From the IMG/VR virus record IMGVR_UViG_3300042289_001338, positions 1 through 29,438 of that record: DNA of 29,438 nt. One strand, 5' to 3'. Made by a program: the position numbers and the translations under genes. The notes below the pieces were generated by a model that saw only the letters and a list, made by a program, of their open reading frames with translations, was not told the DNA's origin and ran no database searches. This document shows, in pieces, positions 17,701 to 21,849 of the stretch (position 1 is the stretch's first letter; each line of letters opens with the position of its first letter). The DNA comes from a virus.

Positions 17701-19584
17701 GTTAAATTGCTTTGAAGATGTGGCAAGGTTGGCAACATATAGTCCAATCTTGTGATCTTCTCCTATTTTGTCAAGGGTTAATTGCTGTTTTGATGGAAAG
17801 AAAATGCGAGAAGGTAAAGCAACATCAGCGGTTTCGTAAATATCTTCGGCCTTTTTTTTCTTTTCAGGGTCTTTGCTGGCTATATCAGGAATAAAGGACT
17901 TTCCGAACATCGTGATCCCGACTTTATCATAATTGCCCATTGCGGCAATATACTTGAGTGGACTTTTCGTATCCACAACAGAAGTTAATCCTGCGTTAGG
18001 AGTGCCTATTCCTAGCCCATATTTGACATTTTTTAACACCTCCCTAAGAGCGGGTGACATCTTGATTAATTGCTGTAGGATAGCGACCGCTTCTTCAACG
18101 ACGTACCCACCACCAGAACCCCCGACTAACGCAATTTCTTTTTCAGGGTTTCCCATTGCGACGTTTAACGCTTTTGCCGCAAGCGTGATCGCATCTTTAT
18201 CGAATCCCTCGAAATTAGTCTGAAATACCCGGTCAATCGGTTGCACTGTTTTGAAGCCCGATAGTATTCCTTGATAGTCTGTCTCGGATATGAATTGTTG
18301 CAGAAGTTCTTTATTCTTTTCGATAATCGGCAGTAACTGTTCTCGAATAAATTGACTTGGGCTGTTGCGTAGTTCCTCTAAGCTATTTGATAAGACGTTC
18401 GGGACTGCAAGAACGGCTGTCTCTGGAAAAACACCCTGTATTTGAGCGGCAAGATCGTAGGTGCTTTGTACTTCGGGCTTGCCTGGACGGGATTCGCTCG
18501 GTTGAACACCACCCGTTACAAGAGTAATGGACTTTCTAGATTTAATAAAATCTTGTTCTTTTTGCGAGAGTTGTAGGATTTTTGCTATTTCTTCAGCCGC
18601 CATTGCTGATTCTGAAAGTTGTATTCGCTTGCGAATTCTTAGCGGTTGTACTGCAACTCGTGCGGCCGCTCCTAGTGATCGCGCAAGATTCTCCTCGGCT
18701 ACCATTGCAATTTTTGGAAAAGCTTCTCTCAACTTATCCCCGATTGGATAAGCAGGTTCTGGCTCTGTTGAGCGTTTGCGTTGTTTTTGGGCGTTTGCGC
18801 GGCTAAATTGTTGCGACTCAACAAAAATATTCTCTAGTTTCCGATATGTTTCTGGATTAAACAGTGTATCGGTTATTGTCCTGTAATTGATACGAAGTAA
18901 CTGTTTTGCGCTTTTTAATCCCTTGGGAAAACCGAGTAAATCTCGAAAAGCAGTATCGAGAAGATTGTTAAACTGTCTGACATTGCGACGAACAGTTTTA
19001 CCGATTGCTTCTCCTTGACTCTCAAAATCAATTCCGATCGTCTTGTTGATTCCCTTGCCTGCTTTTAAACCTCCATAAAGACCCGCCCCCGTAAAAAATC
19101 CCCCGACTACATTGCCTACGGTGAGATTAAATGCTTTTTGAAAAATGTTTTCACGGGGATTAGAATTGCGAACGGTGACAGACAGACGCTCGATCGCTTT
19201 CTCTACCCGATCTTGATACCCAGAAAACCGATGCTCAACAACAATTTTAGAAGGTGTTCTTATCTCTAGTGATGTTTTTTTTAATTCACGCAACTCTTGG
19301 TTAAGAGAAACTAATGCGTCATCTTCAGCAAATACTTTAATAGGATTTGCTTTATAAAAATCAACTGTTTTCTTGAGGTCAACTCTTTTTAAAAGTAAAT
19401 GACTGTTTAGCCCATAAAGCTGACGGTCATCGACGCTAACTTTAATTTTTAGTGGAGTCGTGCCAAGTTTAGTAACACGACGCTCTAAGGAAGAAAGCTG
19501 GTCTTTAGCCGATTTGATGCCGCTATCATATTGGGCTGTATTTAGCCCTAGACCGATTTCTAAAGTACCAAGTGATAAAGACAT
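2668..19584 (-). CDS. Giant multi-enzyme phage tail tape measure protein
   Basis: About 5,638 residues. The ATG at 19584 overlaps the upstream stop (TAATG) with AGGGGAG before it; a TTG at 19632 is upstream and less likely. The N-terminus (LEIGLGLNTAQYDSGIKSAKDQL) is tape-measure-like. Approximate order: alpha/beta hydrolase 350-640 (S490, H611); kinase-like 1068-1235 (K1095, D1188, N1193, D1206); hydrophobic helices 1500-1640; SAP-like 1709-1745; ParB-like 1910-2080; possible ADP-ribosyltransferase 2424-2560; three GLGNASPS repeats at 2280, 2645 and 3108; tape measure domain 3280-3536; hydrophobic helices 3560-3650; long coiled coils 3650-4360; GH104 4413-4562; L,D-transpeptidase-like 4568-4730; serine D,D-peptidase-like 4750-4995; coiled coil 5060-5370; and a Gly/Phe-rich hydrophobic end. 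Gene order (tube, frameshifted chaperones, this gene, NlpC/P60) supports the role. The protein sets tail length, is ejected through the tube and presumably delivers these activities. Most siphovirus tape measures are 700-2,000 residues. Confidence 0.92.
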   Translation of the reverse strand: MSLSLGTLEIGLGLNTAQYDSGIKSAKDQLSSLERRVTKLGTTPLKIKVSVDDRQLYGLNSHLLLKRVDLKKTVDFYKANPIKVFAEDDALVSLNQELRELKKTSLEIRTPSKIVVEHRFSGYQDRVEKAIERLSVTVRNSNPRENIFQKAFNLTVGNVVGGFFTGAGLYGGLKAGKGINKTIGIDFESQGEAIGKTVRRNVRQFNNLLDTAFRDLLGFPKGLKSAKQLLRINYRTITDTLFNPETYRKLENIFVESQQFSRANAQKQRKRSTEPEPAYPIGDKLREAFPKIAMVAEENLARSLGAAARVAVQPLRIRKRIQLSESAMAAEEIAKILQLSQKEQDFIKSRKSITLVTGGVQPSESRPGKPEVQSTYDLAAQIQGVFPETAVLAVPNVLSNSLEELRNSPSQFIREQLLPIIEKNKELLQQFISETDYQGILSGFKTVQPIDRVFQTNFEGFDKDAITLAAKALNVAMGNPEKEIALVGGSGGGYVVEEAVAILQQLIKMSPALREVLKNVKYGLGIGTPNAGLTSVVDTKSPLKYIAAMGNYDKVGITMFGKSFIPDIASKDPEKKKKAEDIYETADVALPSRIFFPSKQQLTLDKIGEDHKIGLYVANLATSSKQFNKRLKESLKYFYTPIVKRITELKKYKEKLEQSVSGVDQSKLSADDTKKLDELLALISEIDQEIADRTEFLKAIPVLGNPSKTAGAEQKELQGTISAYQNTLAEILNATNVSFSYLDPLLSNLEELERLVNSGTDTIDLKPSNFGSLLRFWMETRKNIFRMMGDKFEAEWTNFINAIDNLVEAGYEKQFRAKPYHHVTEADNALPNSATYGETFSRREDAPSDIRKDVIPRFGDILYKLSQTTNQNALGLPLVKDQSLPDLLKWVNKMPTNTEADKAAKKVIEALIEIRRKEARFYQDFLRRVSELQKRIAGGDTGAQSEYIQLLKTSPFSRIREMIDGAGKYIDVNAPVPTFIGKNRVIKEIATMDESVENITDFFFNLSNAILGFEATLRTNTGLIETALENVSQSLTSASQNVKSIQYQPFDLINVNQALQKSQKILPENLDVLKAEKIGQGFTGAVYRLGDLAIKTPITELNQGKLGTPKEFQAQLAMAKQGLAPRPITTRKGEYFIQEYIKAVGSLNDVLRKADLSTQEGIKAFTDYIKRYAALLKNIHEAGYAHFDLNTENVLITPKNELKAIDFANATKLSKDDAERQSQINRDIQWAKGRSTRGYDKETVEIFQKAFDEGYGDTSLTVNDPRFLQRVRQNPRIDIGSGVVNRPSRSGRSSENFPRTEVAKQIDKKEPTEKSLTERINDVLSGKPIAGHKLKDVADKQKDLTKKESSIEKTIHSATKEIISSLSRIEKAILAKYASPLADPWQNSTPDLWAKSNAELMRSFVDAINKVFSQKLLPPAPDGFGNSGTDKGSSPLEKVLEDISIKAQAGLKSALTTRLSTPDSSGEIQLLTGQEDISELLNQVLIREFKEAGRLLGNALKDTSLDVIKFGQVVFTVLKAIERPVMALPGAAIGKKAIQVGGTAAMGAAAIHALPMGLDTAVIESMRSILSEALSAGGREMIQAVATQMTQAFSGLPFGVGQQLTEAVVQLVTEITNGTISVLSQGGAVAGSALMAGEGVKKLLGAATSNVPKLVSKEEQQKIEGKTQKALKAAKNKADSLITTEITPYFDERVFPASNPIPANIKAINPEYYTVKQLRGLARNQGIDVPASGAGARKEEIWKSLTEKFNPDQLTRLLLTTKASDRTKLGKKELSGFQVETRKISADFIKTIGSGIQSITQQINTNKDIQSLKTLFSQLEKIKTGIASIRANPEFDTTSINKSLIGFVTLIDNLLLNAKSQIQSKNILLPASTSNLQTENIPLRVTETPNPLKRVPQENSPTSPGWVGKLPISDLNLDPERFQYKLVHGKTGSTGSLSGVGKWDDDLAGVVSVWRDPKDGKVYVVNGHNRLNLAKDLNVKDITVRLLNAPSAQEARAKGAMINIAEGRGTAIDAAKFLRDMNLADKESLKKAGIPMRDRVASQGLALAQLPQELFDRVASGDIPELRGVQIGGSGLKEFQQRELVKLIENFEKKGKKVTESVVSELIDTLNASTVDTVEQFDLFGLSTTQQTDTLTRAEVQSALRNRIVADKQVFGSLTSDKKAAKLQTAGNQINIEENKAIANQAEQALRVFDQLKNTASPVSSIINEAITLVKEQGMTAKAATDAVYDKLKQIVPQLAKGGLESGKNLNEGLEKGLKDTSASDIAYQNALKIVDQIDKGLGNASPSWKGEEAGENLIKGVAIGIEKGISSFDFRSLANEVVKGFESGLSLGDIEKIIQSYFDVNIPNLKDLAVEAKMMGWEGKPIDGLLEKKLSKFPLSKTFTPVEPPKNDIISYPTPTRLIESSLPSENALASASIRLKQLSNFYAGHKTAFANLQAILTQGIDPTFNQWSLRRDRFDFEKQVFKEPVAYSAINSFSEPIKGNDYYGDAEIMLDIAKIANRSTFTRGDSGAFWRNPSEIITNPLSSFTPDQYNRRPNEILEYLEVQTTGKIDPSDFLGINLGDIEEKYNIYGRKLIEVIASSLSAGVPVFAKNLEAISSMFSSEGRQSGLNYIKGLNIGLQNNNSEKYALDVAIGIIDATNKGLGNASPSWKGKKAGENLIKGVENGVVNESKGLFAKIQNISKKTVDILNTDIKDLGRKKIEMPAEVKEIEQFFAPTGETEEEKYKKEKIANLSETLPEFKKDTSQSIRYLLSDFVDVPIDKQFAAIYKKIESVLESAQKISNLSKRTEFLQKELMFLDFYPKDYKSMRAKLPSSEYGERFEENKRVEASQSLFGNNYWELKNKIAAKADEENPRQYPTLFGSQYANLLMESAKRQKVIQLYKEEASRLLDLLAVYKRELKIREIESEKSDNSFSIESTYRSSSDLDAAHSIGYDLAHKEDTLNRLVDSLLGDRKTFGGEYDLDNIKRHFKIGDDPLEQQGFNSIAQNVANSIKSIKDAKKIVEIIEKELGMFPVIDRDKLLKLQKNKDIGEGSHNTTNLEHELFVKEAKTLEATIKNLFAKIEDLGKQASKDFQKGLEIGLTASDAEKIAYKTAIEIVDATNKGLGNASPSKKAMKAMRFFYEGLALGARHIRFGLRLETQFDKEVSDFTFFVGMRSKEARKAILQAVKEMGLGRGERLAAINEIQGSMNTGIFASPRAFQVMKRATVIARPKTTREEILDDWNKKRDNIFNALDSIEKAGVSSGFTDGIVSGLKAVIAQADGFINFLSVGGKALRTLDQELNAATGGMINLRKGAIAAIGGFALFKGAEYLLRPLFFAIYDIPFRIQQAVTDSLLAFTELQRIKLNLNLAGVGNVEQSLDALVARADKLGISFKESAIAYSKFKLLTTDSPLQAQADNIFEGFQEALSARQTNTQQQAESFRAIGQMASKAVVSVEEFTQQLSESGGLNDALNVAARSMGLTTAQFYQQASAGNLLVQDVLPRLAAEYKRMSAGGLSLSTGTLQSEISRFQNNTEQLQMQLGEKIGVVAYPALQALNAGLSTLNDNLGTVASVGAAGLLSVMGFLGKSVMQFAAAGRLGAVASAAMSASLQTAGVASLSTATAMGRLKVSINLATLAGIGLIKALIIPTAVITGIQFVYNALNAGSEELKQAVRTLEESKKALDAWQNKTDNSNRKGLTSFLPDMELSGGEKFFNVITLGIVYNSKWLMSLLELRQGLENIDKSLATGVGNLIEYQKTLSNFSGSKRFSSELQEIRNNLALVRAERTIASAKGNDRSVAEFNRREQDLMKQEQELINKQLGPVGSRITADLQQYEIALASLEQSFKNKDITDIAYKQRKIDLLTIIGQLKKAEQDYLQVLKDQEKEYRKLQVAFDLAIRTRANANFANEGNSLSRSIGLNQQFASGKINEFQFNVKVQEESLQTAKERIATLGNSANSISNTLNERLSKSANKVLSTYFKEDLEQLNVASFGEAIAENLLSPDAIQQIMDQYESDLKDNAALRAILNQAKEYATARRDILNTEKEIQQISREIIVERKKRQIQEKQASGEIVKAEQLTNLANKTSSSQNIGYGLEQTKINLAALYNQLALEQEKLVLNVDDSLAVKTAIANITQQIAETELSLRDQQEQIQDYYRNLDRQIIDFNRQIEDYRRQIEDAQLSAFKENRSLSESYSDLVRELDKNLLNAQNQLLDATDRIRVQQVKNRLLIPGTSDAGKELGDIFLEFVQGQADIASRGRTFQSRTEEIETSYISTLRNIRNLQEQQQDAERSRLRTIEDIKRTQENLNRTLADLIRQTNKELGFIPQSIKDIVTNLNTLPEPIKLINSELVAIPPNIKTSGEDLVKSIEETAEAIRKAKEGLILPAPSNFAPAPVWNGGGFLPPPASFSTFPTSSTLPSTLTPRGQQASQYLNNPQIRAFLDLVAYAEGTDYMPNEGYNTLFGHGQFVSFRDHPRQRVSKNGLRSDAAGRYQIMQATWDEEKAKLGLQDFSPTSQDLVAISRIMMRGALDEVLKGDVVGALFAARQEWAAFPGAGYGQRERSKESLTRKYQEIVKKYEQPSSTPSASTSSTIFVRRSGQKTPEGLEILRFDLIKDGKIIDTVIGGVTGRPSTQSAIGTNKTNIRGSETPLPDGNWSIDANHASRYLRQFNSGQFRNYNPSQIPVGTVGPAWIGAEPKFSTGRSQIGFHLDDLKIGSAGCLVFTDPNQIAKIANWVVQSGANSMFVDLDGKQTSRGGQGGSRDSIPSPSPSVQQQITNRLPKNIQSVLVQEVGGETVYSKNAQTPPASPASTIKVIIADLIAKEIASGKLSLKDAIAIKSPLVDPHGQLKANQVRTVEQLIQLMLEKSDNTATNVLIDRLGGLTRATELAKKEGYKNTTISRYLNIPGSGTPNISTAQDVTLAMQSLIKDQNPASQLAEQSLRQTRNFKYNNEIGGKIGNNSKVIGNVGLVNINGKEYIVTAYANINGNQLNNRTIITNATNAISQSIKDSTPNPSPVPLPTSVPVLQPPRVLTKEETKEGKGGPEFSSPPPIAQLPTLPNQNQDNFWDADLPPVPKDNPINFQSPNLPPVPDLPTGNLGAAADQIRNAETANQNAEEFLRRLEEQQNLNNALDRSMKFRRQQEEDARASERTLRDASENVADLTINSKGYLTVQEEINKSATEVSRQYRSQIESLEDQRRTLLLNADGWQKMSENIKKVVAEQIALGKMPADVAEQFLKNADALAKNAKLAKEQVTILDQAIEQLGRNQGVATLEASFRKTRDTVRSIRDRLNDLTIQRLKLENQSRPTLFDDSAILAERISLQKEKEELEDYLEPYKDLPQYAEFVANIRSEWEKIAELRLEQVALDASPNRGAAESFFSDIREGKGIGSAFSSLGLNIMTKFVEGITKPAIDALTSAIDGFTKPITQAFESLFNAIIGPVGNFFTNALNSIFKPVGNIFSSIFGGGGGGGLFNGLLSGITGVFSGGLGRLGSIGSLGSIGASSFASAPASAFSLGTGFSLFSDGGKVGDANVPIEKNIISAFQRERAMSGGRKPRLIVANEDELVLNPKETEAYLDYRNNAPIKNYANGGFVGGKPNYSTTSNNNSSNQSLVINNTNNVTVESRNDMGYSLNQLKERENAQNERTKKRFFG
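4605..5330 (-). other. Tape measure domain: serine beta-lactamase/D,D-peptidase fold
   Basis: Residues about 4750-4995 show the ordered motifs of class A beta-lactamases and related penicillin-binding peptidases: S-T-I-K (S4795, K4798), S-D-N (4852-4854) and K-I-G (4941-4943, the KTG position). The ExxLN omega-loop motif reads SRYLN (4885-4889), so the general-base Glu of true class A beta-lactamases is replaced by Ser. That suggests a D,D-peptidase acting on peptidoglycan or an acyl-trapping protein, not a drug-resistance enzyme. Confidence 0.82.
5390..5880 (-). other. Tape measure domain: L,D-transpeptidase-like (YkuD type)
   Basis: Residues about 4568-4730 form a beta-rich segment ending GFHLDDLKIGSAGCLVF, with H4693 and C4704. 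This resembles the His…Ser-x-Gly-Cys active site of YkuD-type L,D-transpeptidases, in which Cys attacks the tetrapeptide stem. The H-to-C spacing is shorter than in classical YkuD, so a related carboxypeptidase or amidase-like subfamily is possible. It lies between the GH104 and serine peptidase domains. Confidence 0.6.
5895..6345 (-). other. Tape measure domain: GH104 lytic transglycosylase (lambda R-like)
   Basis: Residues about 4413-4562 follow the lambda endolysin R pattern closely: AYAEGTDY with catalytic-type E4433, then FRDHPRQ, SDAAGRYQIM, TWDEEKAKLGLQDFSP, SQDLVAISRIMMRGAL, and EWAAFPGAGYGQ. Lambda R cuts the MurNAc-GlcNAc bond with 1,6-anhydro product. Every hallmark block is present, so activity is likely. 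Embedded here it would serve entry through the wall, not lysis. Confidence 0.87.
8975..9750 (-). other. Tape measure domain proper (TIGR02675-type)
   Basis: Residues about 3280-3536 match the family pattern of phage tape measure domains: FTELQRIKLNLN, LDALVARADKLGISF, FRAIGQMASKAVVSVEEFTQQLSESG, MGLTTAQFYQQASAGNL and DVLPRLAAEYKRM. Hydrophobic helices follow at 3560-3650. This is the strongest sequence evidence for the gene's basic role. Confidence 0.82.
10165..10345 (-). repeat. Tape measure internal repeat, copy 3
   Basis: Encodes GLEIGLTASDAEKIAYKTAI, then VDATNKGLGNASPSKKAMKA and FYEGLALGA. It shares the GLGNASPS core with copies 1 and 2 but has the SPSK…G…G form common in tape measure proteins. 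Copies are about 60 residues with different material between them. Confidence 0.75.
11570..11750 (-). repeat. Tape measure internal repeat, copy 2
   Basis: Encodes GLNIGLQNNNSEKYALDVAI, then IDATNKGLGNASPSWKG and KKAGENLIKGVENGV. It is nearly identical to copy 1 across GLGNASPSWKG and AGENLIKGV, implying a recent internal duplication or selection to keep the motif. Confidence 0.8.
11905..12315 (-). other. Tape measure domain: possible ADP-ribosyltransferase-like fold
   Basis: Residues about 2424-2560 start FYAGHKTAFANLQAILTQGI, reminiscent of the H-x-T…L..IL..G opening of DarT-like and other ADP-ribosyltransferases. They continue through an aromatic-rich middle (YSAINSFSE, RGDSGAFWRNP) and end NEILEYLEVQTTGKIDPSDF, where a final Glu would be expected. 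The match is by pattern only, and a different phage domain is quite possible. Confidence 0.32.
12655..12835 (-). repeat. Tape measure internal repeat, copy 1
   Basis: Encodes GLEKGLKDTSASDIAYQNAL, then DQIDKGLGNASPSWKG and EEAGENLIKGVAIGIEKG. It matches copies 2 and 3 in order and spacing of motifs. The repeats separate the ParB-like, ADP-ribosyltransferase-like and tape measure domains, so they may act as linkers. Confidence 0.8.
13340..13865 (-). other. Tape measure domain: ParB-like fold
   Basis: Residues about 1910-2080 begin PISDLNLDPERF and contain VVNGHNRLNLAKDLNVKDI with G-H-N-R at 1967-1970, the signature loop of ParB/sulfiredoxin-fold domains. NIAEGRGTAIDAAKFLRDM follows, a motif reminiscent of ParB-like domains in phage polyvalent proteins. 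ParB folds bind CTP or DNA or act as nucleases; the specific activity here is unknown. Confidence 0.6.
14350..14462 (-). other. Tape measure segment: SAP-like helix-hairpin motif
   Basis: Residues about 1709-1745 read YTVKQLRGLARNQGIDVP, then a loop and KEEIWKSLTEKF. This is the helix-turn-helix spacing of SAP/Rho-N-like nucleic-acid-binding motifs (L-x-x-L…G-I-x-x…K-x-x-L-x-x-x-L). It precedes the ParB-like domain. The motif is short and the call weak. Confidence 0.35.
15885..16390 (-). other. Tape measure domain: protein kinase-like
   Basis: Residues about 1068-1235 contain the kinase motifs in order: IGQGFTGAVY (Gly-rich loop), LAIK with K1095, a Glu in the alphaC position, HFDLNTEN with D1188 and N1193, and AIDFAN with D1206 in place of DFG. 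The usual Lys two residues after the catalytic Asp is Asn, as in some atypical bacterial kinases. All ATP and metal ligands seem present, but the C-lobe is short. Confidence 0.77.
17660..18545 (-). other. Tape measure domain: alpha/beta hydrolase
   Basis: Residues about 350-640 start with a strand (ITLVTGG), carry a nucleophile elbow IALVGGSGGGYV with S490 (G-x-S-x-G), GIGTPNAGL (like the GTPxxG strand of lipases), and GEDHKIGLY with H611 as a likely catalytic His. Lipases or esterases of this fold could act on envelope or internal-membrane lipids; the substrate is not predictable. Confidence 0.68.
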
Positions 19585-20812
19585 TAGCTTTTCTCCCCTA
19601 CTAATTGAATTATTTCGTCGTATAGTCCGCAATCGACTATTATCTGAGTGGCGAAGACTGGCACTTGGCCAGCTTGCATAGCTTCTAACAGAATTTGAGC
19701 GGTTTCTTGATCAAGAAAATATTTTTTATTTTCTTTAAACTGGTAAGGCAGAAAATCACTAGGAAGACTTTGTGACTTAGAACCTTCTTTAGATTGTGCT
19801 ACTAGGTAGGCGTGAACCATGGCAGCAATCTGACTAACCGTACCTGATAGTGAATTAATTTCTTCACATTTGACTTTTTGAATCCCTGAATATTTTTTCA
19901 GGATTAACCAGTCTGGCCAATCTTCCCACTCCTCGATAGATAATCCCCATGCACACCATTTGTAATAGATTTCTTCCCAATTAATGGGGTTAGCAATTGC
20001 CTCTAACCGTGCATTAATTGCGTCATCTATTCGTTTTTTTCGTCGTCCTCCGTTGACTCTGATTCTGATTTTTCAGGCTCTGGTTTTTCAGTTTCTGGGT
20101 TTTGCCACTGGGTTATGTCTTGCCAGAGATAGTCTTGATAGAGTTTTACTACCATAAATTGAGACATATCATTAACGTCTTGTATGGTGAAATCAACAGA
20201 AGATTTATCTTTAAGTTTAACTACCCGTCGAGGACTACCTAGAAATTTAGCTAACAAGGCTTTATTGTACGTCTCATAAGTTGTTTCCCGATCCTTAAAT
20301 AAAGCGTTTAATTCATCGAGATAAGGCTCTACAAGTTCTATAGATTCTCTTGTTAGTTCTCTTGTTTTTTTACGGTTGCTTAAAATTGATTGCTGCACGA
20401 TAGCGGCGGTTTCTACTTTTTGTTCTACGCTGTCAGATTTTACCCCGTCAAGGGCATCAACCATGACCTGTTCAATTCGTTCTCGGATCGAACCGTCGTT
20501 AACTACTACTCCTTCAATTTCAGCAGTGGATAGTCCCGTTTTTTGCCCGATAGCTTTAATTTTCTCAAGATAAGCTTTGTCAGCTTTTTCCCGTGCCTCT
20601 AAGTATTCCTTGACTGTTTCATTTTCCTTTGGATTAATTCCGTATCGTTTTAAAAACTTGATTCCAATCTCTCCATTTTCTTCTGTAGCAATTGTATCTA
20701 TCTTTTCCAGTAAAGTATCGTTGTCTTGGATGTAATAAAGCCACTCTTTTTTTAAAGGGAAAAAGAATGTTTCATTAAATTTCAATTTGCCTAATACGCT
20801 TAACTTCGCCAT
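19584..20812 (-). CDS. Frameshifted tail assembly chaperone (lambda GT-like)
   Basis: This is the long product of a -1 programmed frameshift from the chaperone gene at 20812. At 20039-20033 the mRNA reads A AAA AAC in frame. After slippage reading continues CGA ATA GAT… and stays open for about 149 codons to a TAA at 19586-19584, giving about 409 residues. The C-terminal extension (RIDDAINARLEAIANPINWE, then a Trp-rich stretch) is well formed; without frameshifting it has no start of its own before an ATG at 19820 that would remove half of it. In lambda the equivalent T domain binds tail tube protein while G binds the tape measure. Its stop overlaps the tape measure ATG (TAATG), coupling the two genes. 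Confidence 0.85.
20027..20812 (-). CDS. Tail assembly chaperone (lambda G-like)
   Basis: A 261-residue, highly charged protein beginning MAKLSVLGKLKFNETFFFPL and ending in an acidic tail. It lies directly upstream of the tape measure gene, exactly where siphoviruses place the chaperone that coats the tape measure until tube protein polymerises. The assignment rests on position, on charge, and on the frameshift site at its end, since these proteins share little sequence. Residues about 80-190 are helical and rich in Glu/Lys. The ATG at 20812 has only GGTAAAA upstream and overlaps the 97-aa gene by 38 nt, so coupling is likely. The normal stop (TAG, 20029-20027) comes two codons after the slippery site. 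Confidence 0.82.
   Translation of the reverse strand: MAKLSVLGKLKFNETFFFPLKKEWLYYIQDNDTLLEKIDTIATEENGEIGIKFLKRYGINPKENETVKEYLEAREKADKAYLEKIKAIGQKTGLSTAEIEGVVVNDGSIRERIEQVMVDALDGVKSDSVEQKVETAAIVQQSILSNRKKTRELTRESIELVEPYLDELNALFKDRETTYETYNKALLAKFLGSPRRVVKLKDKSSVDFTIQDVNDMSQFMVVKLYQDYLWQDITQWQNPETEKPEPEKSESESTEDDEKNE
20033..20051 (-). promoter_or_regulatory. -1 programmed ribosomal frameshift site
   Basis: The heptamer A AAA AAC (20039-20033) is in the correct phase (XXY YYZ), and GGAGG (20051-20047) sits 7 nt upstream, as in the dnaX-type internal Shine-Dalgarno stimulator. A small hairpin (GGTTAG/CTAACC, 20008-19988) follows about 25 nt downstream, farther than usual, so the upstream element is probably the main stimulator. 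The zero-frame stop follows after one more codon. Confidence 0.85.
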
Positions 20813-21068
20813 TTATTTTTACCTTTTGATTTCTTTTTGCACTTTGTTCAGTATTGAGCCACAGAGGATCAAGGATCACAGATACTTGTATTCTTTCTTG
20901 GTTTTTTGTTCCGTCTGGTGGTTCGATTAATATCTTTTCTTGTTGAGTTATTTCTCGATCAAACGTACCGAAAGAAAACCAGAGGTAATTATTAATTATT
21001 CTAGAATTGACTAACATTACCTCTTGGTCTTCATCGACAAGGAGTTTAACTGTTTTAATTGAGATCAT
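20775..21068 (-). CDS. Small tail-module protein of unknown function
   Basis: A 97-residue protein (MISIKTVKLLVDEDQEVMLV…) with mostly beta-type composition and a basic C-terminus (KVKINGEVKRIRQIEI). No family recognised. It overlaps the tail tube gene upstream by 14 nt and the chaperone gene downstream by 38 nt, so it is firmly part of the tail operon. Lambda has no gene between V and G, so it may be a minor tail component or an extra chaperone; neither can be shown. Confidence 0.7.
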   Translation of the reverse strand: MISIKTVKLLVDEDQEVMLVNSRIINNYLWFSFGTFDREITQQEKILIEPPDGTKNQERIQVSVILDPLWLNTEQSAKRNQKVKINGEVKRIRQIEI

Positions 21069-21786
21069 CGGCTACATTAGGAGAAAATGGCGACGTTGCC
21101 ATCGGTTTAATGTCAAACACATTGCCACTAATAGTTAGAGTTACGTTTCCTTGTAGGAAATTGCCTTTTTCACCACTAACATTTTGGCTAACATTTGTCT
21201 GAAAACCTAAGCCGCCGCGCTGTCCCATATAGACAATTTCGAGATAAATTCGATCACCTCTTTGCTCTGCAGCTTTTACAATTTCATATCCAGGATCACC
21301 AAATACAAGCGGACCCGATACCGACCCAGTACTCATGATTTCGGAGATAAATTTCTCCACCGCCATTTCACTAAAGACGGAATCAGTAACCTCAGTAGAG
21401 GAGGTGTCAACGTTAAAGGTCTTGGCGCTCAAAAAAGGAACCCAAGATTTAATCGTGCATTTTTGAGCGGGAGTAGCAAGGGTAGCAGCAATTTTGGAAG
21501 GTTCGATCTGGATTGCTGTCTGGGTTACTGTCGTCGTTTTTGTTCGGACGACCACATAATCACCGGCAGTCCCCACATAAATTAAAGTGCCAGCATATAA
21601 AATTCGGCCAAAACCCCCAGTCGCCACGGTAAGAGTGGAATCACCTAAGACGATTGCACCACCTAAATCGGCTACTCGTGTGGAAGGTTCCTCTCCAAAA
21701 CCATAAGTACCAGAGATAAAAAATTGCGTATCACGGCTAGGGGTGAGGTTGTCACTCCGGTTCAACTCTAAAATCTGATTGGACAT
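21055..21786 (-). CDS. Major tail tube protein (lambda V-like)
   Basis: A 243-residue, beta-rich protein of the size and style of siphovirus tail tube subunits. It has an N-terminal Ser/Asn-rich arm, alternating Gly/Thr/Val strands throughout (GGFGRILYAGTLIYVGTAGD, VVVRTKTTTV), and a C-terminal strand (GNVTLTISGNVFDI) expected to pair between subunits. Assignment combines composition with position: after the completion and terminator genes and before the frameshifted chaperone. The tube subunit stacks in rings around the tape measure. A separate promoter may lie in the 63-bp gap upstream (a TACAAT box without a clear -35), which would allow high expression. I saw no Ig-like decoration domain. 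Confidence 0.75.
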   Translation of the reverse strand: MSNQILELNRSDNLTPSRDTQFFISGTYGFGEEPSTRVADLGGAIVLGDSTLTVATGGFGRILYAGTLIYVGTAGDYVVVRTKTTTVTQTAIQIEPSKIAATLATPAQKCTIKSWVPFLSAKTFNVDTSSTEVTDSVFSEMAVEKFISEIMSTGSVSGPLVFGDPGYEIVKAAEQRGDRIYLEIVYMGQRGGLGFQTNVSQNVSGEKGNFLQGNVTLTISGNVFDIKPMATSPFSPNVADDLN

Positions 21787-21849
21787 TTCTGATCACTGAC
21801 TAAACTTTTCTAGTTACATTGTACTATAAAAGATTAGTAAATGTGTACT

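Noticed and set aside
19584-19820. A 78-residue gene starting at ATG 19820
   Set aside because: The same frame is open far upstream to the slippery site and reads as continuous protein, so this is the end of a frameshift product and not a separate gene.
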